From the NCBI GenBank assembly GCA_963700105.1, contig CAVOWL010000004.1, forward strand, positions 1,240,001-1,304,000: DNA of 64,000 nt, in the 5' to 3' direction. Of the stretch, positions 1 to 7,379 are shown in pieces. Position numbers and translations under genes: made by a program. The first letter of the stretch is position 1. Every line of letters begins with the position of its first letter. Origin of the DNA: CAVUWL01 sp963700105 (GTDB lineage: Bacteria; Actinomycetota; Thermoleophilia; Solirubrobacterales; 70-9). The notes below the pieces were generated by a model, which saw nothing but the letters and a program-made list of their open reading frames with translations, did no database searches and was not told the origin of the DNA.

Positions 1-517
1 CTTTTGAAGCACGGGCGCTACCGTTGAGGGCAGCTTCTGTCGCTCTCTGCGTGGGAGCCCGGGACTCGATAACAGGCGCGGATCTGTGCAATCCCGAGAT
101 AAGTAGCGCCGCGACGATCGCAACGGCCACAGTCGCGGCTACCCCAACAGCCGAGCGCCGAGGAGATGTGAGTGACCACGAACCGGGCCGATGGCGCACA
201 AACGCGCCCGGTCGCGACCCCGACGTGTCGCCCGCCGAGATCCGTCGAGGTGACCCGGCCGAGTCCTGACCCCGCATCCGCGTCTCAGCATCCTCGGCGC
301 TACCTTCGAGTGCACCACGGCGCTCAAGCTCCTGCGCGAGGCGCAATTCAAACGCGGGAGTCGTGGGAGGAGCGAGCGCACGCACGTCATCGCGCAGCTC
401 TCGCCAGGCATGCGCGTCCGGGCGCTGCGACTCACCGCGAAGCGCAGCCTCCAGCTCCGCGGTCCAAGCCTCCTGGCTGGGCAACGGCTCATCGGATGGG
501 AACGGAATGATCCTCAT
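1..517 (-). CDS. Anti-sigma-factor-like membrane protein (partial, C-terminus beyond window)
   Basis: The frame is open from an ATG at 517 down to base 1 (172 codons) and continues outside the window. It starts inside the stop codon of the upstream ECF sigma factor (ATGA, 514-517), so the two are translationally coupled. The N-terminal about 120 residues are charged and helical. A single hydrophobic segment follows at about residues 125-146 (AVGVAATVAVAIVAALLISG), and then a probably extracytoplasmic part begins. Sigma-coupled single-pass proteins of this layout are usually anti-sigma factors. No zinc-binding HxxxCxxC motif is visible in the part seen, so the role is inferred from position and topology. 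Confidence 0.6.
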   Translation of the reverse strand, partial: MRIIPFPSDEPLPSQEAWTAELEAALRGESQRPDAHAWRELRDDVRALAPPTTPAFELRLAQELERRGALEGSAEDAETRMRGQDSAGSPRRISAGDTSGSRPGAFVRHRPGSWSLTSPRRSAVGVAATVAVAIVAALLISGLHRSAPVIESRAPTQRATEAALNGSARASK

Positions 518-1098
518 GCGACCTCCTCGCGGCCGGCTTCGGCACAGTGCTCGCGCAGCCGCGTGAGCGCACGGTGAAGCCGCGTGCCGGCGTTGGACTC
601 GCTGATGCCCAGGGTGCGTGCCAGCTCGCTGTTAGAGAGCTGACCGTGAAACTTCAGCAGCACGAGCTCACGCTCGCGAAGCGGCAACGATGCGAGCGCA
701 TCAAGCACGGTTGCGCGACGCTCCACATCCTCGAGCGCGTCACCAGGAGCCCGATCGTCTACAAGATCATCCCCTTCTAGGTCGTAGCTGCTCCTGCGCC
801 TTCTTTGACGCAGTTCATCCAAAGCGGCATTGCGGGCAATCGAGAACAACCAGGCGCGCGGGGTCCCGCGCCGCCGATCGAAGCGCAAACGCGAACGGTA
901 GAGCCGTTCGAACGCGAGCGCGGTGAGATCCTCAGCCGCTGAGCGATCGCGCAGAAGAGAGATCAGATACCCATGCACATCGCTGGCGCATTCTCTGAAG
1001 AGGGCATCAAACGCGGCCGGGTCGAGTACACCCTCACGAAATGTCGCTCCAGTCCGCGACGATGGCTGCTCGGAAGAGGACACGGGAGTGCTCATCAC
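514..1098 (-). CDS. ECF-type RNA polymerase sigma factor (sigma-70 family)
   Basis: This 194-residue protein has the two-domain ECF layout. Region 2 spans about residues 28-100 and includes the segment AAEDLTALAFERLYRS and the promoter-melting helix RAWLFSIARNAALDELR. Region 4 spans about 128-182 and carries the helix-turn-helix SNSELARTLGISESNAGTRL. It would direct RNA polymerase to a small regulon, probably under control of the coupled downstream membrane protein (ATGA overlap at 514-517). The start is the first of two adjacent ATGs, and AAGGTG just upstream can serve as ribosome site. An inverted repeat covers this start (1093-1117). The regulon cannot be deduced from the window. Confidence 0.9.
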   Translation of the reverse strand: MMSTPVSSSEQPSSRTGATFREGVLDPAAFDALFRECASDVHGYLISLLRDRSAAEDLTALAFERLYRSRLRFDRRRGTPRAWLFSIARNAALDELRQRRRRSSYDLEGDDLVDDRAPGDALEDVERRATVLDALASLPLRERELVLLKFHGQLSNSELARTLGISESNAGTRLHRALTRLREHCAEAGREEVA

Positions 1099-1117
1099 CT
1101 TAACTACGAAGGTGATG
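1093..1117. promoter_or_regulatory. Perfect inverted repeat across the sigma-factor start
   Basis: Arms CATCACCTT (1093-1101) and AAGGTGATG (1109-1117) are exact reverse complements with a 7-base spacer. On the minus strand the repeat holds both the AAGGTG ribosome-binding element and the ATG of the sigma gene. It could be a protein operator or an mRNA hairpin hiding the start. Which of these applies is not known. Confidence 0.45.
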
Positions 1118-1433
1118 GCAATCCGTCACAAACTATCCACGCTTGCTGCCCACACCTCGGTGCGCTAGTGCTTTCCGGGCCGAGCGATCGTCCGAGCGTC
1201 GACCGCGCTCATGAGCGCAATGGACGAGGAGCAGGAGCTCGAGGACGGAGCTTCAGTTGGGAGGGCGGACAGCGCGAGTCTGAGAGGTGCCCCATTTACA
1301 GCGATTCTGGCGGTGGTAGCGAAGACCGATACCGGGCGGGATTCGTCCCTCGCTACCACCCGCGGATAGTCGAGCTGACGTCGGCTCTTGTCACGCTTTA
1401 GCCGGCTCCGTATCGAGTGGGACCGTAGGGTTT
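1099..1433. other. Intergenic region with an att-like tRNA-fMet scar
   Basis: There is no convincing gene in this stretch. It contains a 33-base segment (1313-1345) matching the complement of 42037-42069 in 32 of 33 positions. In the second copy this sequence is joined to the 3' half of an initiator tRNA. The bases after it (1346-1372) match the flank of the decayed recombinase at 26379-26405 in 24 of 27 positions. It is best read as an integration scar. Confidence 0.5.
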
Positions 1434-2099
1434 CTACTCGACCCGATCTGTCATCGGATCGGGTCGCTCGCCGAGGTACTCGACCCAGCGCGTCTTCGCA
1501 CAGGGGTAGTGCTTGGAAGCCTCGACCAGATCCATGAAGCCGATGATCGTGGCGTCGAAGCGCTCCTGCAGTTGGTCATTGGCGAGGCGCTCGCCAGCGT
1601 CGAAAGCCTGGTGAGCCTGGGCGAGAGAGAACATGTCGGGGTACACCCGCACGCCAAGGTGCTCGAACGGAACCCGCAGGCCCCAAAGTCCTCGATTGCC
1701 ACCTACCATCGACGGCGAGGCCGACAGCAGCAGAGCGTGCTTCTCATTAAATGGCTGCGGGCTGAAGCGGGAAACCCAGTCGATCGAGTTCTTTAGTGCG
1801 CCGGGCATCGAAGCGTTGTACTCGGGTGAGCTGACCACGAAGGCATCGTTGGTCTGAATGCAGGACCGGAGTAGGTCGGCTCCGGACGGGAAGCCGTCTG
1901 CGTCCTGAGTATCGGCGTTGTAGGCGGGTGTCTCGAAATCAGCCATTGGCCTGGAGTCGACGATCCCACCATTGGCCTCGATCGTGGTCGCGGCCAGGCA
2001 CGCTAGCCGTGCGTTTAGCGATTCGGACCTCATCGAGGCCGAGAAAACGAGGAAGCGAACCGGCTCGCGGTCCCCAGCGGCCAGGTTGGATTCAGTCAC
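1434..2099 (-). CDS. NADPH-dependent FMN reductase family protein
   Basis: This is a flavodoxin-fold oxidoreductase of the NADPH-dependent FMN reductase/NQO type. The phosphate-binding loop is seen near the N-terminus (VFSASMRSESLNARLA), and the family motif SPEYNASMPGALKNSIDW at about residues 90-108 sits near the flavin ring. Such proteins bind FMN and use NAD(P)H to reduce flavin, quinones or azo compounds; the substrate here is unknown. I place the start at GTG 2099 because the fold begins about 14 residues later. A longer in-frame ORF reaches 2216, but its extra 39 residues overlap a small ORF with a much better ribosome site. The GTG lies four bases after that ORF's stop. Confidence 0.75.
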   Translation of the reverse strand: MTESNLAAGDREPVRFLVFSASMRSESLNARLACLAATTIEANGGIVDSRPMADFETPAYNADTQDADGFPSGADLLRSCIQTNDAFVVSSPEYNASMPGALKNSIDWVSRFSPQPFNEKHALLLSASPSMVGGNRGLWGLRVPFEHLGVRVYPDMFSLAQAHQAFDAGERLANDQLQERFDATIIGFMDLVEASKHYPCAKTRWVEYLGERPDPMTDRVE

Positions 2100-2103
2100 G
2101 TTG

Positions 2104-2226
2104 TCAACCCCAGCAATCCCAGCAATTGGGATGCAACCACAGACCTTGTGCAACTGCGGCCGTTGCTTTCCCCGCCGCATTTGCGCTCTCGACCTGAGCG
2201 CCGTCGCGCTCGGCAATTGTCGTCAT
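2104..2226 (-). CDS. Small Trp/Cys-rich ORF upstream of the FMN reductase (40 aa)
   Basis: An ATG at 2226 is preceded, with a 6-base gap, by a perfect AGGAGG (complement of 2233-2238), the best ribosome site in the neighbourhood. The frame gives 40 residues: an Ala-rich first half and a tail that reads LWLHPNCWDCWG before TGA. The FMN reductase GTG follows after four bases, so the two are likely co-translated. The product could be a leader peptide for translational coupling, a small metal or flavin-associated peptide, or a ribosomal natural-product precursor. I do not recognise a family. It is too short to be sure that it is made. Confidence 0.45.
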   Translation of the reverse strand: MTTIAERDGAQVESANAAGKATAAVAQGLWLHPNCWDCWG

Positions 2227-2303
2227 CTCGGTCCTCCTATCGAGCGCGGACATTTTGGAGCCTAGGTCCGCCTAGCCTTGGCAAGGGACCCTATCCTCTG
2301 TAG

Positions 2304-2636
2304 GTGGTGAGCGTTGAGATACGCGATAATCGAGACAAGAATCGCTATGAGATCCGTGTAGACGGACAGGTCGCCGGATTCGCCCAGTACCAGCTGGGCC
2401 ACGATTCGATCACCTTCACCCACACTGAGATTTATCCGGGGCATGAGGGTGCTGGACTTGGTAGCCGTCTGACACGGGTAGCACTTGACGATGTCAAGAC
2501 GCGCGAGCTCCGCGTGGTGCCGCTCTGCCCGTTCATCGCCACCTACATCAGCCGCCATCCCGACGACTATCTCGATTTAGTCATCCCGGCGATGCGAAAA
2601 CCGCTTGCTACGAGGTCTTTGAAACCCTCGACCTAG
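2304..2636 (+). CDS. GNAT-like N-acetyltransferase (COG2388/YidJ type)
   Basis: This 110-residue single-domain protein resembles the short GNAT branch. A beta-rich first half (RYEIRVDGQVAGFAQYQL) is followed by an acetyl-CoA pyrophosphate-binding loop IYPGHEGAGLGSRL at about residues 45-58. A C-terminal segment with CPFIATYISRHPDDYLDLV is typical of the group (C-P-F then a tyrosine). The acceptor is unknown. It starts at the first of two GTG codons. It is divergent from the FMN reductase operon, with which it shares the 2227-2303 promoter region, and ends just before a strong double hairpin at 2655-2711. Confidence 0.75.
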   Translation: MVSVEIRDNRDKNRYEIRVDGQVAGFAQYQLGHDSITFTHTEIYPGHEGAGLGSRLTRVALDDVKTRELRVVPLCPFIATYISRHPDDYLDLVIPAMRKPLATRSLKPST

Positions 2637-2654
2637 GGATCGCCTATAACAGAG

Positions 2655-2711
2655 TGGTACGGCGGTTCACACCCCAACCGCCGTACCAGAGCCTTCGAAG
2701 ACCCGAAGGCT
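2655..2711. terminator. Tandem hairpins after the GNAT gene
   Basis: A 13-bp perfect stem (TGGTACGGCGGTT at 2655-2667 with its complement at 2676-2688, 8-base loop) is followed by an 8-bp perfect stem (AGCCTTCG at 2690-2697 with CGAAGGCT at 2704-2711). Lying right behind a gene end, they probably stop transcription. No long T tract follows. Confidence 0.55.
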
Positions 2712-2727
2712 CCCGAAAAGTGCGCTA

Positions 2728-3140
2728 TCACTGAGGATTGCCGCACTCGACGCCGCTAAACGTGGCTGCCTGCGTTGTTGGGTCATTTTGCGCAAAACTC
2801 CCATCTCGGGGTGCCGGGGATTCGCCGGTGGTCTCGACGGGGCCGATGGGCGAGTAAGTAAAGCTGCCGATGAAATCGCCGGAGAACGTGGCGCGTGCCG
2901 CCAGGAAGTTGCCGTCGGCGATGATCTGCTCGCGGACGATTTACAGATCGCTGAAAGCAGCGCACAGCGAGGCGCGGTAAGCACTGCGCTCGGCGAAGCC
3001 CAGTTCGCCCCCGGGCCCGTGGAAGGCGAAATCTTTTTCGAAGAAGCACGCGACGTGGCGTCGTCCTCACGACCAATCGCCGCGTCGCCGACGCGGATCA
3101 GGTCGCGGACAAGTGGAGTGTCAGAGATGGGGCCTCGCGT
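2728..3140 (-). pseudogene. Broken SnoaL-like/ester cyclase gene
   Basis: Reading the minus strand from 3140 gives TPLVRDLIRVGDAAIG. After a frameshift it gives CFFEKDFAFHGPGGELGF, then AAFSDL, an in-frame TAA, and IVREQIIADGNFLAARATF with FTYSPIGPV. This is the order of a SnoaL/NTF2-fold ester cyclase. The expected start has a good AAGGAGG five bases upstream but reads ACG (3138-3140) rather than ATG. It therefore carries three lesions: start loss, a frameshift and a nonsense codon. It lies downstream of the MFS gene in the same orientation, so it may once have been part of that transcript. Confidence 0.7.
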
Positions 3141-3327
3141 GATTTCCTCCTTGTTTCTGCGGGTCGTGTTGCTCGCCGCCGGTGCGTGGCCGCGCGATTT
3201 CGCGGATGTAGGCGGAGACCACTGCCTCCGAGGACACGCGCATCCGAGTGTTGCCCCTGGCTACGCGACCGGGACGGCGGTTGCCGCTCGGGAGTCGACC
3301 GTGGTAGGTGTCTTTGGTCTGGGTCAT
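3121..3327 (-). CDS. Small hypothetical protein coupled to the MFS gene
   Basis: The ATG at 3327 overlaps the MFS stop codon (ATGA), and the frame encodes 68 mostly basic residues without membrane segments. The C-terminal part overlaps the start of the broken SnoaL-like gene in another frame. The coupling supports translation, but the composition is rich in Arg and Gly, as expected of a random GC-rich frame. No family is recognised. Confidence 0.25.
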   Translation of the reverse strand: MTQTKDTYHGRLPSGNRRPGRVARGNTRMRVSSEAVVSAYIREIARPRTGGEQHDPQKQGGNHARPHL

Positions 3328-4832
3328 GCGGCCTGTCGCTCCACTTCGAGGTCGTTGAGACCGGCGTGCACGTCGTGCCGGCCGCCCTCGGCTGGCTGTA
3401 GCGACGGACGTGGGTTACGGCGGCGGAGCAGTGCGAGCGCCAGCAGCAGCCCTACGGCGATCACCGCCGCGCCCGTCACGAATGCCAGGTGATACCCACT
3501 GATCAGCGAGCTCGTGACCGCATGATGCTCGCTCAGCATTGCTTTCGTGTGGTCTGTCGCAAGGGTCCCGAGTACGGCAAGACCGAGTGCGCCGCTGACC
3601 TGCTGAGAGACATTGGTGATCCCCGAACCGAGCCCAGCGTCGGCGGGTGGAACGTCAGCCATCGCGATCGTGAGCAGGGGCATGAAGGCGTTGCCGATGC
3701 CGAACCCGATCGCGAAACAGGAAAAGAAGATCGTCGGGAAGAAGGCAGTGCTAGGACCAGACGTGCTGAAGAGCAGCAGGCCGACGATGGCACTCCCCAT
3801 CCCGACGACGAGTATCGGCAGCGCGCCTAAGCGGTTGACAAGCCGGTTCGTGATGCCCCGAGAGAGAATTGCGACCGTGATCGTCCATGGCAGGAAGGCC
3901 GCCCCTGTCTGCACGGCGCTGTAGTGGCGGACGTGCTCAAGGTAGAGCGTGCCGAGGAAGAAGGTCGAGTACATGCCCGTGACCAGGAAGCCCCTGATCA
4001 GGTTGGCCGACACCATCCCGCGTACCGCCAGGATGCGAAGCGGCATGATCGGGTTCGCTATCCGTGCCTCGAGCGCGACGAACGCCGCCATCAAGACGGT
4101 CGCGAGGCCGACGAAGCCGAGGACCTCTGGGGAGGTCCAGCCGTGCGCCGTGGCGCCGATGATCCCGTAGATGGCGCTCATCAGCGACGCCGTGACGAGC
4201 AGTGAGCCCAGCCAGTCGACGCCATGCCCCAATCCGAGCCCGCGATCCGCAGGGATGATGAGCCGACCGAGCGCCAGGGTCGCGAGGCCGATCGGGACGT
4301 TGACGAAGAAGACCCAGTGCCAGTTGAGCGCCTGTGTGAGAAGCCCGCCGGCGAGCAGGCCCAGCGAGCCTCCCGCGACCGAGACGAACACGTAGGCGCT
4401 CATCGCGCGTGCACGCTCGGCGGGCTCGGGGAACTCGGTCACGATGATCGCGAGGATCACCGAGGCCTGAGCGGCGGCGCCGACCCCCTGCAGGAAGCGG
4501 GCTCCGATCAGGAAGCCCTGGCTCGGGGCGACCCCACACAGCATCGAGGCGCCGGTGAAGAGCACAACGCCGACGAGGAAAACGCGCCTGCGTCCAACCA
4601 GGTCGCCGAGCCGTCCGGCAAGCAGCAGCAGGCTGCCGAAAGTGATCAGGAACGCGCTGACGACCCAGGTGAGGTTGGCCTGGCTGAAATGCAGGTCGTG
4701 CTGGATAGAGGGCAGTGCGACGTTGACGATCGTCACGTCGAGGACGATCATCAGCTGCGCGAGGCAGACGACGAGGAGCGTCGCCCAGCGCTGGCGCGCG
4801 GGCGCGAGAGGAGAGGCGGATGTGAGGATCAT
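3324..4832 (-). CDS. MFS drug exporter, DHA2 (EmrB/QacA) family
   Basis: This 502-residue protein has about 14 predicted membrane segments, typical of DHA2 proton-driven multidrug exporters. The N-terminal signature QLMIVLDVTIVNVALPSIQ (first helix with the membrane-embedded Asp) and motif A in the loop between helices 2 and 3 (GRLGDLVGRRRVF) are clear. Motif C-like glycines occur in helix 5 (GGSLGLLAGGLL). It acts in the cytoplasmic membrane. It is transcribed away from the TetR gene at 4984 across a 150-bp gap carrying three identical-spacing operators, so it is almost certainly the target of that regulator. The substrate is unknown. Confidence 0.92.
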   Translation of the reverse strand: MILTSASPLAPARQRWATLLVVCLAQLMIVLDVTIVNVALPSIQHDLHFSQANLTWVVSAFLITFGSLLLLAGRLGDLVGRRRVFLVGVVLFTGASMLCGVAPSQGFLIGARFLQGVGAAAQASVILAIIVTEFPEPAERARAMSAYVFVSVAGGSLGLLAGGLLTQALNWHWVFFVNVPIGLATLALGRLIIPADRGLGLGHGVDWLGSLLVTASLMSAIYGIIGATAHGWTSPEVLGFVGLATVLMAAFVALEARIANPIMPLRILAVRGMVSANLIRGFLVTGMYSTFFLGTLYLEHVRHYSAVQTGAAFLPWTITVAILSRGITNRLVNRLGALPILVVGMGSAIVGLLLFSTSGPSTAFFPTIFFSCFAIGFGIGNAFMPLLTIAMADVPPADAGLGSGITNVSQQVSGALGLAVLGTLATDHTKAMLSEHHAVTSSLISGYHLAFVTGAAVIAVGLLLALALLRRRNPRPSLQPAEGGRHDVHAGLNDLEVERQAA

Positions 4833-4904
4833 GTGAGCTCCAACGATGGTGGTGGTGCGGATGTGAGAGTCGCGTCTTGCAATGGGATCGATGTCGAGCT
4901 AAAA

Positions 4905-4965
4905 TGGAGGCCGCCTCCAGAAGTAAACGGAGGACGCCTCCGGTACCATATGGAGGTACCCTCCA
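4905..4965. promoter_or_regulatory. Triple operator, three 6-3-6 inverted repeats at exact 23-bp spacing
   Basis: Three inverted repeats lie in the gap between the MFS exporter and the TetR gene: TGGAGGccgCCTCCA (4905-4919), CGGAGGacgCCTCCG (4928-4942) and TGGAGGtacCCTCCA (4951-4965). Their centres are at 4912, 4935 and 4958, exactly 23 bp apart, so sites are offset by just over two helical turns. They are probably bound by the adjacent TetR repressor, controlling both genes. Confidence 0.75.
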
Positions 4966-4983
4966 TTTGTCAAGGGCAATTCC

Positions 4984-5574
4984 ATGAACACCACCGATTC
5001 ACATCCCGAGACCCTCCTCGCCCGGCCTATGCGCGCCGACGCGCGCCGCAACTATGAGAAGGTGCTCGCGGCGGCGCGCGAGGCGTTCGGCCAGGGCGGC
5101 GAGAGCACCTCGCTCGAGCAGATCGCGCGCCGGGCGGGCGTTGGCATTGGCACGCTTTATCGGCACTTTCCCACGCGCCAGGCGCTGCTCGAGGCGCTCT
5201 ACGTCGACGAGGTGACCGAGGTCTGCCATACGGCGGCGCAGCTCGACGGCAGCGATCCGTGGGGGGCGCTGAACAGCTGGCTGGACCGTGTGATCGCCTA
5301 CATGGCGACCAAGCAGGCGCTGTCCCACGAGCTGCTCAACTATCTCGAACGCGACGCCCCTCTCTTTCAGAGCTGCCGCGCAGCCCTGTTCGCCGCCGGC
5401 GAGCCGCTCCTGCAGCGCGCCCAGGAGGCCGGCGCCGTGCGGTCTGATGTGACGATCGCCCAGGTCATCCAGATCCTGATGGCCATCACCAAGGCGCCTG
5501 TTAACGATCCTGAGCAGACCAGCCACCTGGTGCGCGTCGCCCTCGACGGACTGCGCCACCAACCGCCGCTGTAG
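4984..5574 (+). CDS. TetR family transcriptional regulator
   Basis: The protein is 196 residues. The TetR DNA-binding domain is at about residues 16-65, with the helix-turn-helix TSLEQIARRAGVGIGTLYRHF, followed by the all-helical ligand-binding domain with WLDRVIAYMATKQALSHELL. It resembles the TetR group that controls adjacent MFS exporters. It is divergent from the DHA2 exporter, with three operators between them, so it likely represses itself and the exporter until a ligand binds. The start ATG at 4984 lies only 19 bp from the last operator. The ligand is not predictable. Confidence 0.9.
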   Translation: MNTTDSHPETLLARPMRADARRNYEKVLAAAREAFGQGGESTSLEQIARRAGVGIGTLYRHFPTRQALLEALYVDEVTEVCHTAAQLDGSDPWGALNSWLDRVIAYMATKQALSHELLNYLERDAPLFQSCRAALFAAGEPLLQRAQEAGAVRSDVTIAQVIQILMAITKAPVNDPEQTSHLVRVALDGLRHQPPL

Positions 5575-5967
5575 CGCCGCGGGCTATCAGCGAACAACCG
5601 ACAGAGACCTCGGACTGGCGCCACTATTGCAAATAGCAGCGCCTTCTAAGGATTGGGCGAACCTGTCAGCGCGCAGACCATGCCCCGATCGGGGGCGGTG
5701 CTGGTGCTTCGACTTTCTGATGCGACCAGAGCCAAGCTCTTCGCAGTGGCCGACCAAGTGGACGCGAGAAGAGCTGAGCGCCGAGAGATTGGGGCTACTA
5801 ACGGTTGGTTGCCATGACCAAGGCGCCTCCCGTAGCGGTTTCCATGGAGTCGCGGGGTTTCTGTGGTTTCCATGCAGCAGCGACTGGTCAGGGGCCACCC
5901 CTTTTCATCGGCACTGCAAGTGTCCAAGGCCGACCATCGACGTGCTCGCAATCAGGCGAAAGGTCAT
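5575..5967. other. Intergenic region, nothing recognised
   Basis: About 390 bases lie between the converging ends of the two TetR genes. The open frames here have no recognisable motif or ribosome site. A short repeated block GGTTTCCATG occurs twice (about 5847 and 5872). No terminator with a clear stem was found. Confidence 0.4.
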
Positions 5968-6612
5968 TCATTCGGGCAGAAGCGCTCGCGGGGGTTCCAG
6001 CCCGAGCGCGCCCGCGGCCGCGCGGGCGGCCAGCAGTTCGTCATGCGGGGCATGACCGGCGAGCGCGATTACAGCGCCCTCGATCGCTCCGATAAATGCC
6101 AGGGCGACCTCTGCGATGGGCGGGCCCGATGGGATCGATCCATCCTTCCGCCCCGCATCGATCAGCTGGGCGCAGCGCTTGACCAGAACCCCCGAGATCC
6201 GCCTGATCTCGCATCCGAGCGGACCGTCCTGGCCGCTGAACTCGATTCTCAGCGCCATCATCACGCGGGCGACGTCTCGCCGGCAGTAGACGGCGTGACC
6301 CCTCGCCAGCGCGATCAGCGCCGCTCCTGCATCGGACTGGTGCTCGGCGAGCCCACCCACCTCCTGCCACCAGGTCCCATCAACCCACTTAAGGACCGCC
6401 AGTGCCAGGTCCTCCTTGTCCTTGAACTGGTGGTAGAGGGCACCACGCGTGTAGCCCGCCTCGCGGGCCACCTCCTCAAGCACAAGATTGCCGTAGCCGT
6501 GGCGGGAAAGACCCCGCGCAGCGGACTCCAGCAGAGCGCTGCGGGTCCGAGCGCTCCGCTCGGCCTGAGATGGGCGCCGCCTTGCCACGGGCACTGGAGT
6601 CGGAGCGTTCAT
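5968..6612 (-). CDS. TetR family transcriptional regulator
   Basis: The protein is 214 residues. The helix-turn-helix domain is at about residues 18-65 (LVLEEVAREAGYTRGALYHQF), and the C-terminal ligand/dimerisation part resembles the TetR_C group with WVDGTWWQEV. It is divergent from a small membrane protein gene at 6654. The 41-bp gap holds a perfect inverted repeat (6626-6641) that is probably its operator, so it likely represses both genes. The first ATG at 6612 gives the full N-terminal arm. Confidence 0.88.
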   Translation of the reverse strand: MNAPTPVPVARRRPSQAERSARTRSALLESAARGLSRHGYGNLVLEEVAREAGYTRGALYHQFKDKEDLALAVLKWVDGTWWQEVGGLAEHQSDAGAALIALARGHAVYCRRDVARVMMALRIEFSGQDGPLGCEIRRISGVLVKRCAQLIDAGRKDGSIPSGPPIAEVALAFIGAIEGAVIALAGHAPHDELLAARAAAGALGLEPPRALLPE

Positions 6613-6625
6613 TGGATTGGCAAAT

Positions 6626-6641
6626 CATACATCCATGTATG
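6626..6641. promoter_or_regulatory. TetR operator, CATACAT-CC-ATGTATG
   Basis: Perfect 7-bp arms with a 2-bp spacer lie midway between the divergent TetR (start 6612) and membrane protein (start 6654) genes. The spacing to both starts suits repression of both promoters. Binding by the neighbouring TetR is inferred. Confidence 0.7.
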
Positions 6642-6653
6642 TATACTTGTACG

Positions 6654-7091
6654 GTGAGCGCGGATGCGGCACAGGCGTGGTTCATCGCAGGCACGATCCC
6701 GCTCATCCTGGCCGGCGGCCTGCACGTCCTCTACACGCTCATCGATACGGTCCGCCCCACCTACTTCGCCCCGAAAGAGCGCTCGCTCGTTCCGGCGATG
6801 CAAGGAACCCGCATGCGGTTCGGCGGCGGCGCTGCGCCGTCCATGTGGAGAGCGTGGCTCGGTTTCAACATCAGTCACGGCCTCGGCGTCCTTTCGTTCG
6901 GACTGCTCTGTCTGCTGATCGCTAGCCACGATTTCACGCTGGTGGAACGCATCGGCGCCATCCGCCCGCTCACGATCATCTTCTCCGGCACCTATCTCGC
7001 GCTTTCGCTGCGCTTCTGGTTTTACGCACCGGCGATCATCACCGGCATCTCCACCACCTGTTTCATTGTTGCCACCGTGCTCTCCCATTGA
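6654..7091 (+). CDS. Small four-helix membrane protein
   Basis: The protein is 145 residues from the GTG at 6654. Four hydrophobic segments are visible: WFIAGTIPLILAGGLHVLYT near the N-terminus, a segment around HGLGVLSFGLLCLLIAS, one around LTIIFSGTYLALSLRFW, and a C-terminal IITGISTTCFIVATVL. The motif MWRAWLGFNISHG between helices 1 and 2 resembles the small LIC_13387-type membrane proteins, whose function is unknown. It is divergent from a TetR regulator with an operator between, so it is probably inducible. An upstream in-frame start at 6570 would run through the operator and is less likely. Confidence 0.7.
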   Translation: MSADAAQAWFIAGTIPLILAGGLHVLYTLIDTVRPTYFAPKERSLVPAMQGTRMRFGGGAAPSMWRAWLGFNISHGLGVLSFGLLCLLIASHDFTLVERIGAIRPLTIIFSGTYLALSLRFWFYAPAIITGISTTCFIVATVLSH

Positions 7092-7146
7092 GCTGGGCGA
7101 CTGCCTGAGCCGGCTGCATTTGGTCCCATTCGAGCATCCGGGAGAC

Positions 7147-7329
7147 TCAGGCCAGACGCTCGTTCAGCCGCGACTGAGCGAGCGAGACGAAACCGAGTAG
7201 GACGTGCGAGGCGAATCGAGTGTCGCCATTGGAGATCGCGGCGGCGGCGCCGTTCCTGTCGACGGTCCTCTTCAAGCCTGCGATCTTCTGCTGGTCGACC
7301 CTCAACTCCGCAGGGGAAGGCTTGGGCAT
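7147..7329 (-). CDS. Hypothetical small protein beside the zinc locus
   Basis: This frame encodes about 60 residues from ATG 7329, with a helical segment DQQKIAGLKRTVDR and a mildly hydrophobic centre (HVLLGFVSLA). It lies just downstream of, and in the same direction as, the His-rich gene. A longer version of the frame overlaps that gene's end. No family is recognised and the ribosome site is weak, so it may not be real. Confidence 0.25.
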   Translation of the reverse strand: MPKPSPAELRVDQQKIAGLKRTVDRNGAAAAISNGDTRFASHVLLGFVSLAQSRLNERLA

Positions 7330-7379
7330 CCCCGCGGAGGACGTTCGGTAGAGCCGCAGGGTCAGGGATGCGCCGTACC

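Noticed and set aside
5863..6657. 264-residue plus-strand ORF opposite the second TetR gene
   Set aside because: It is antisense to a clear TetR protein and crosses the operator; shadow.
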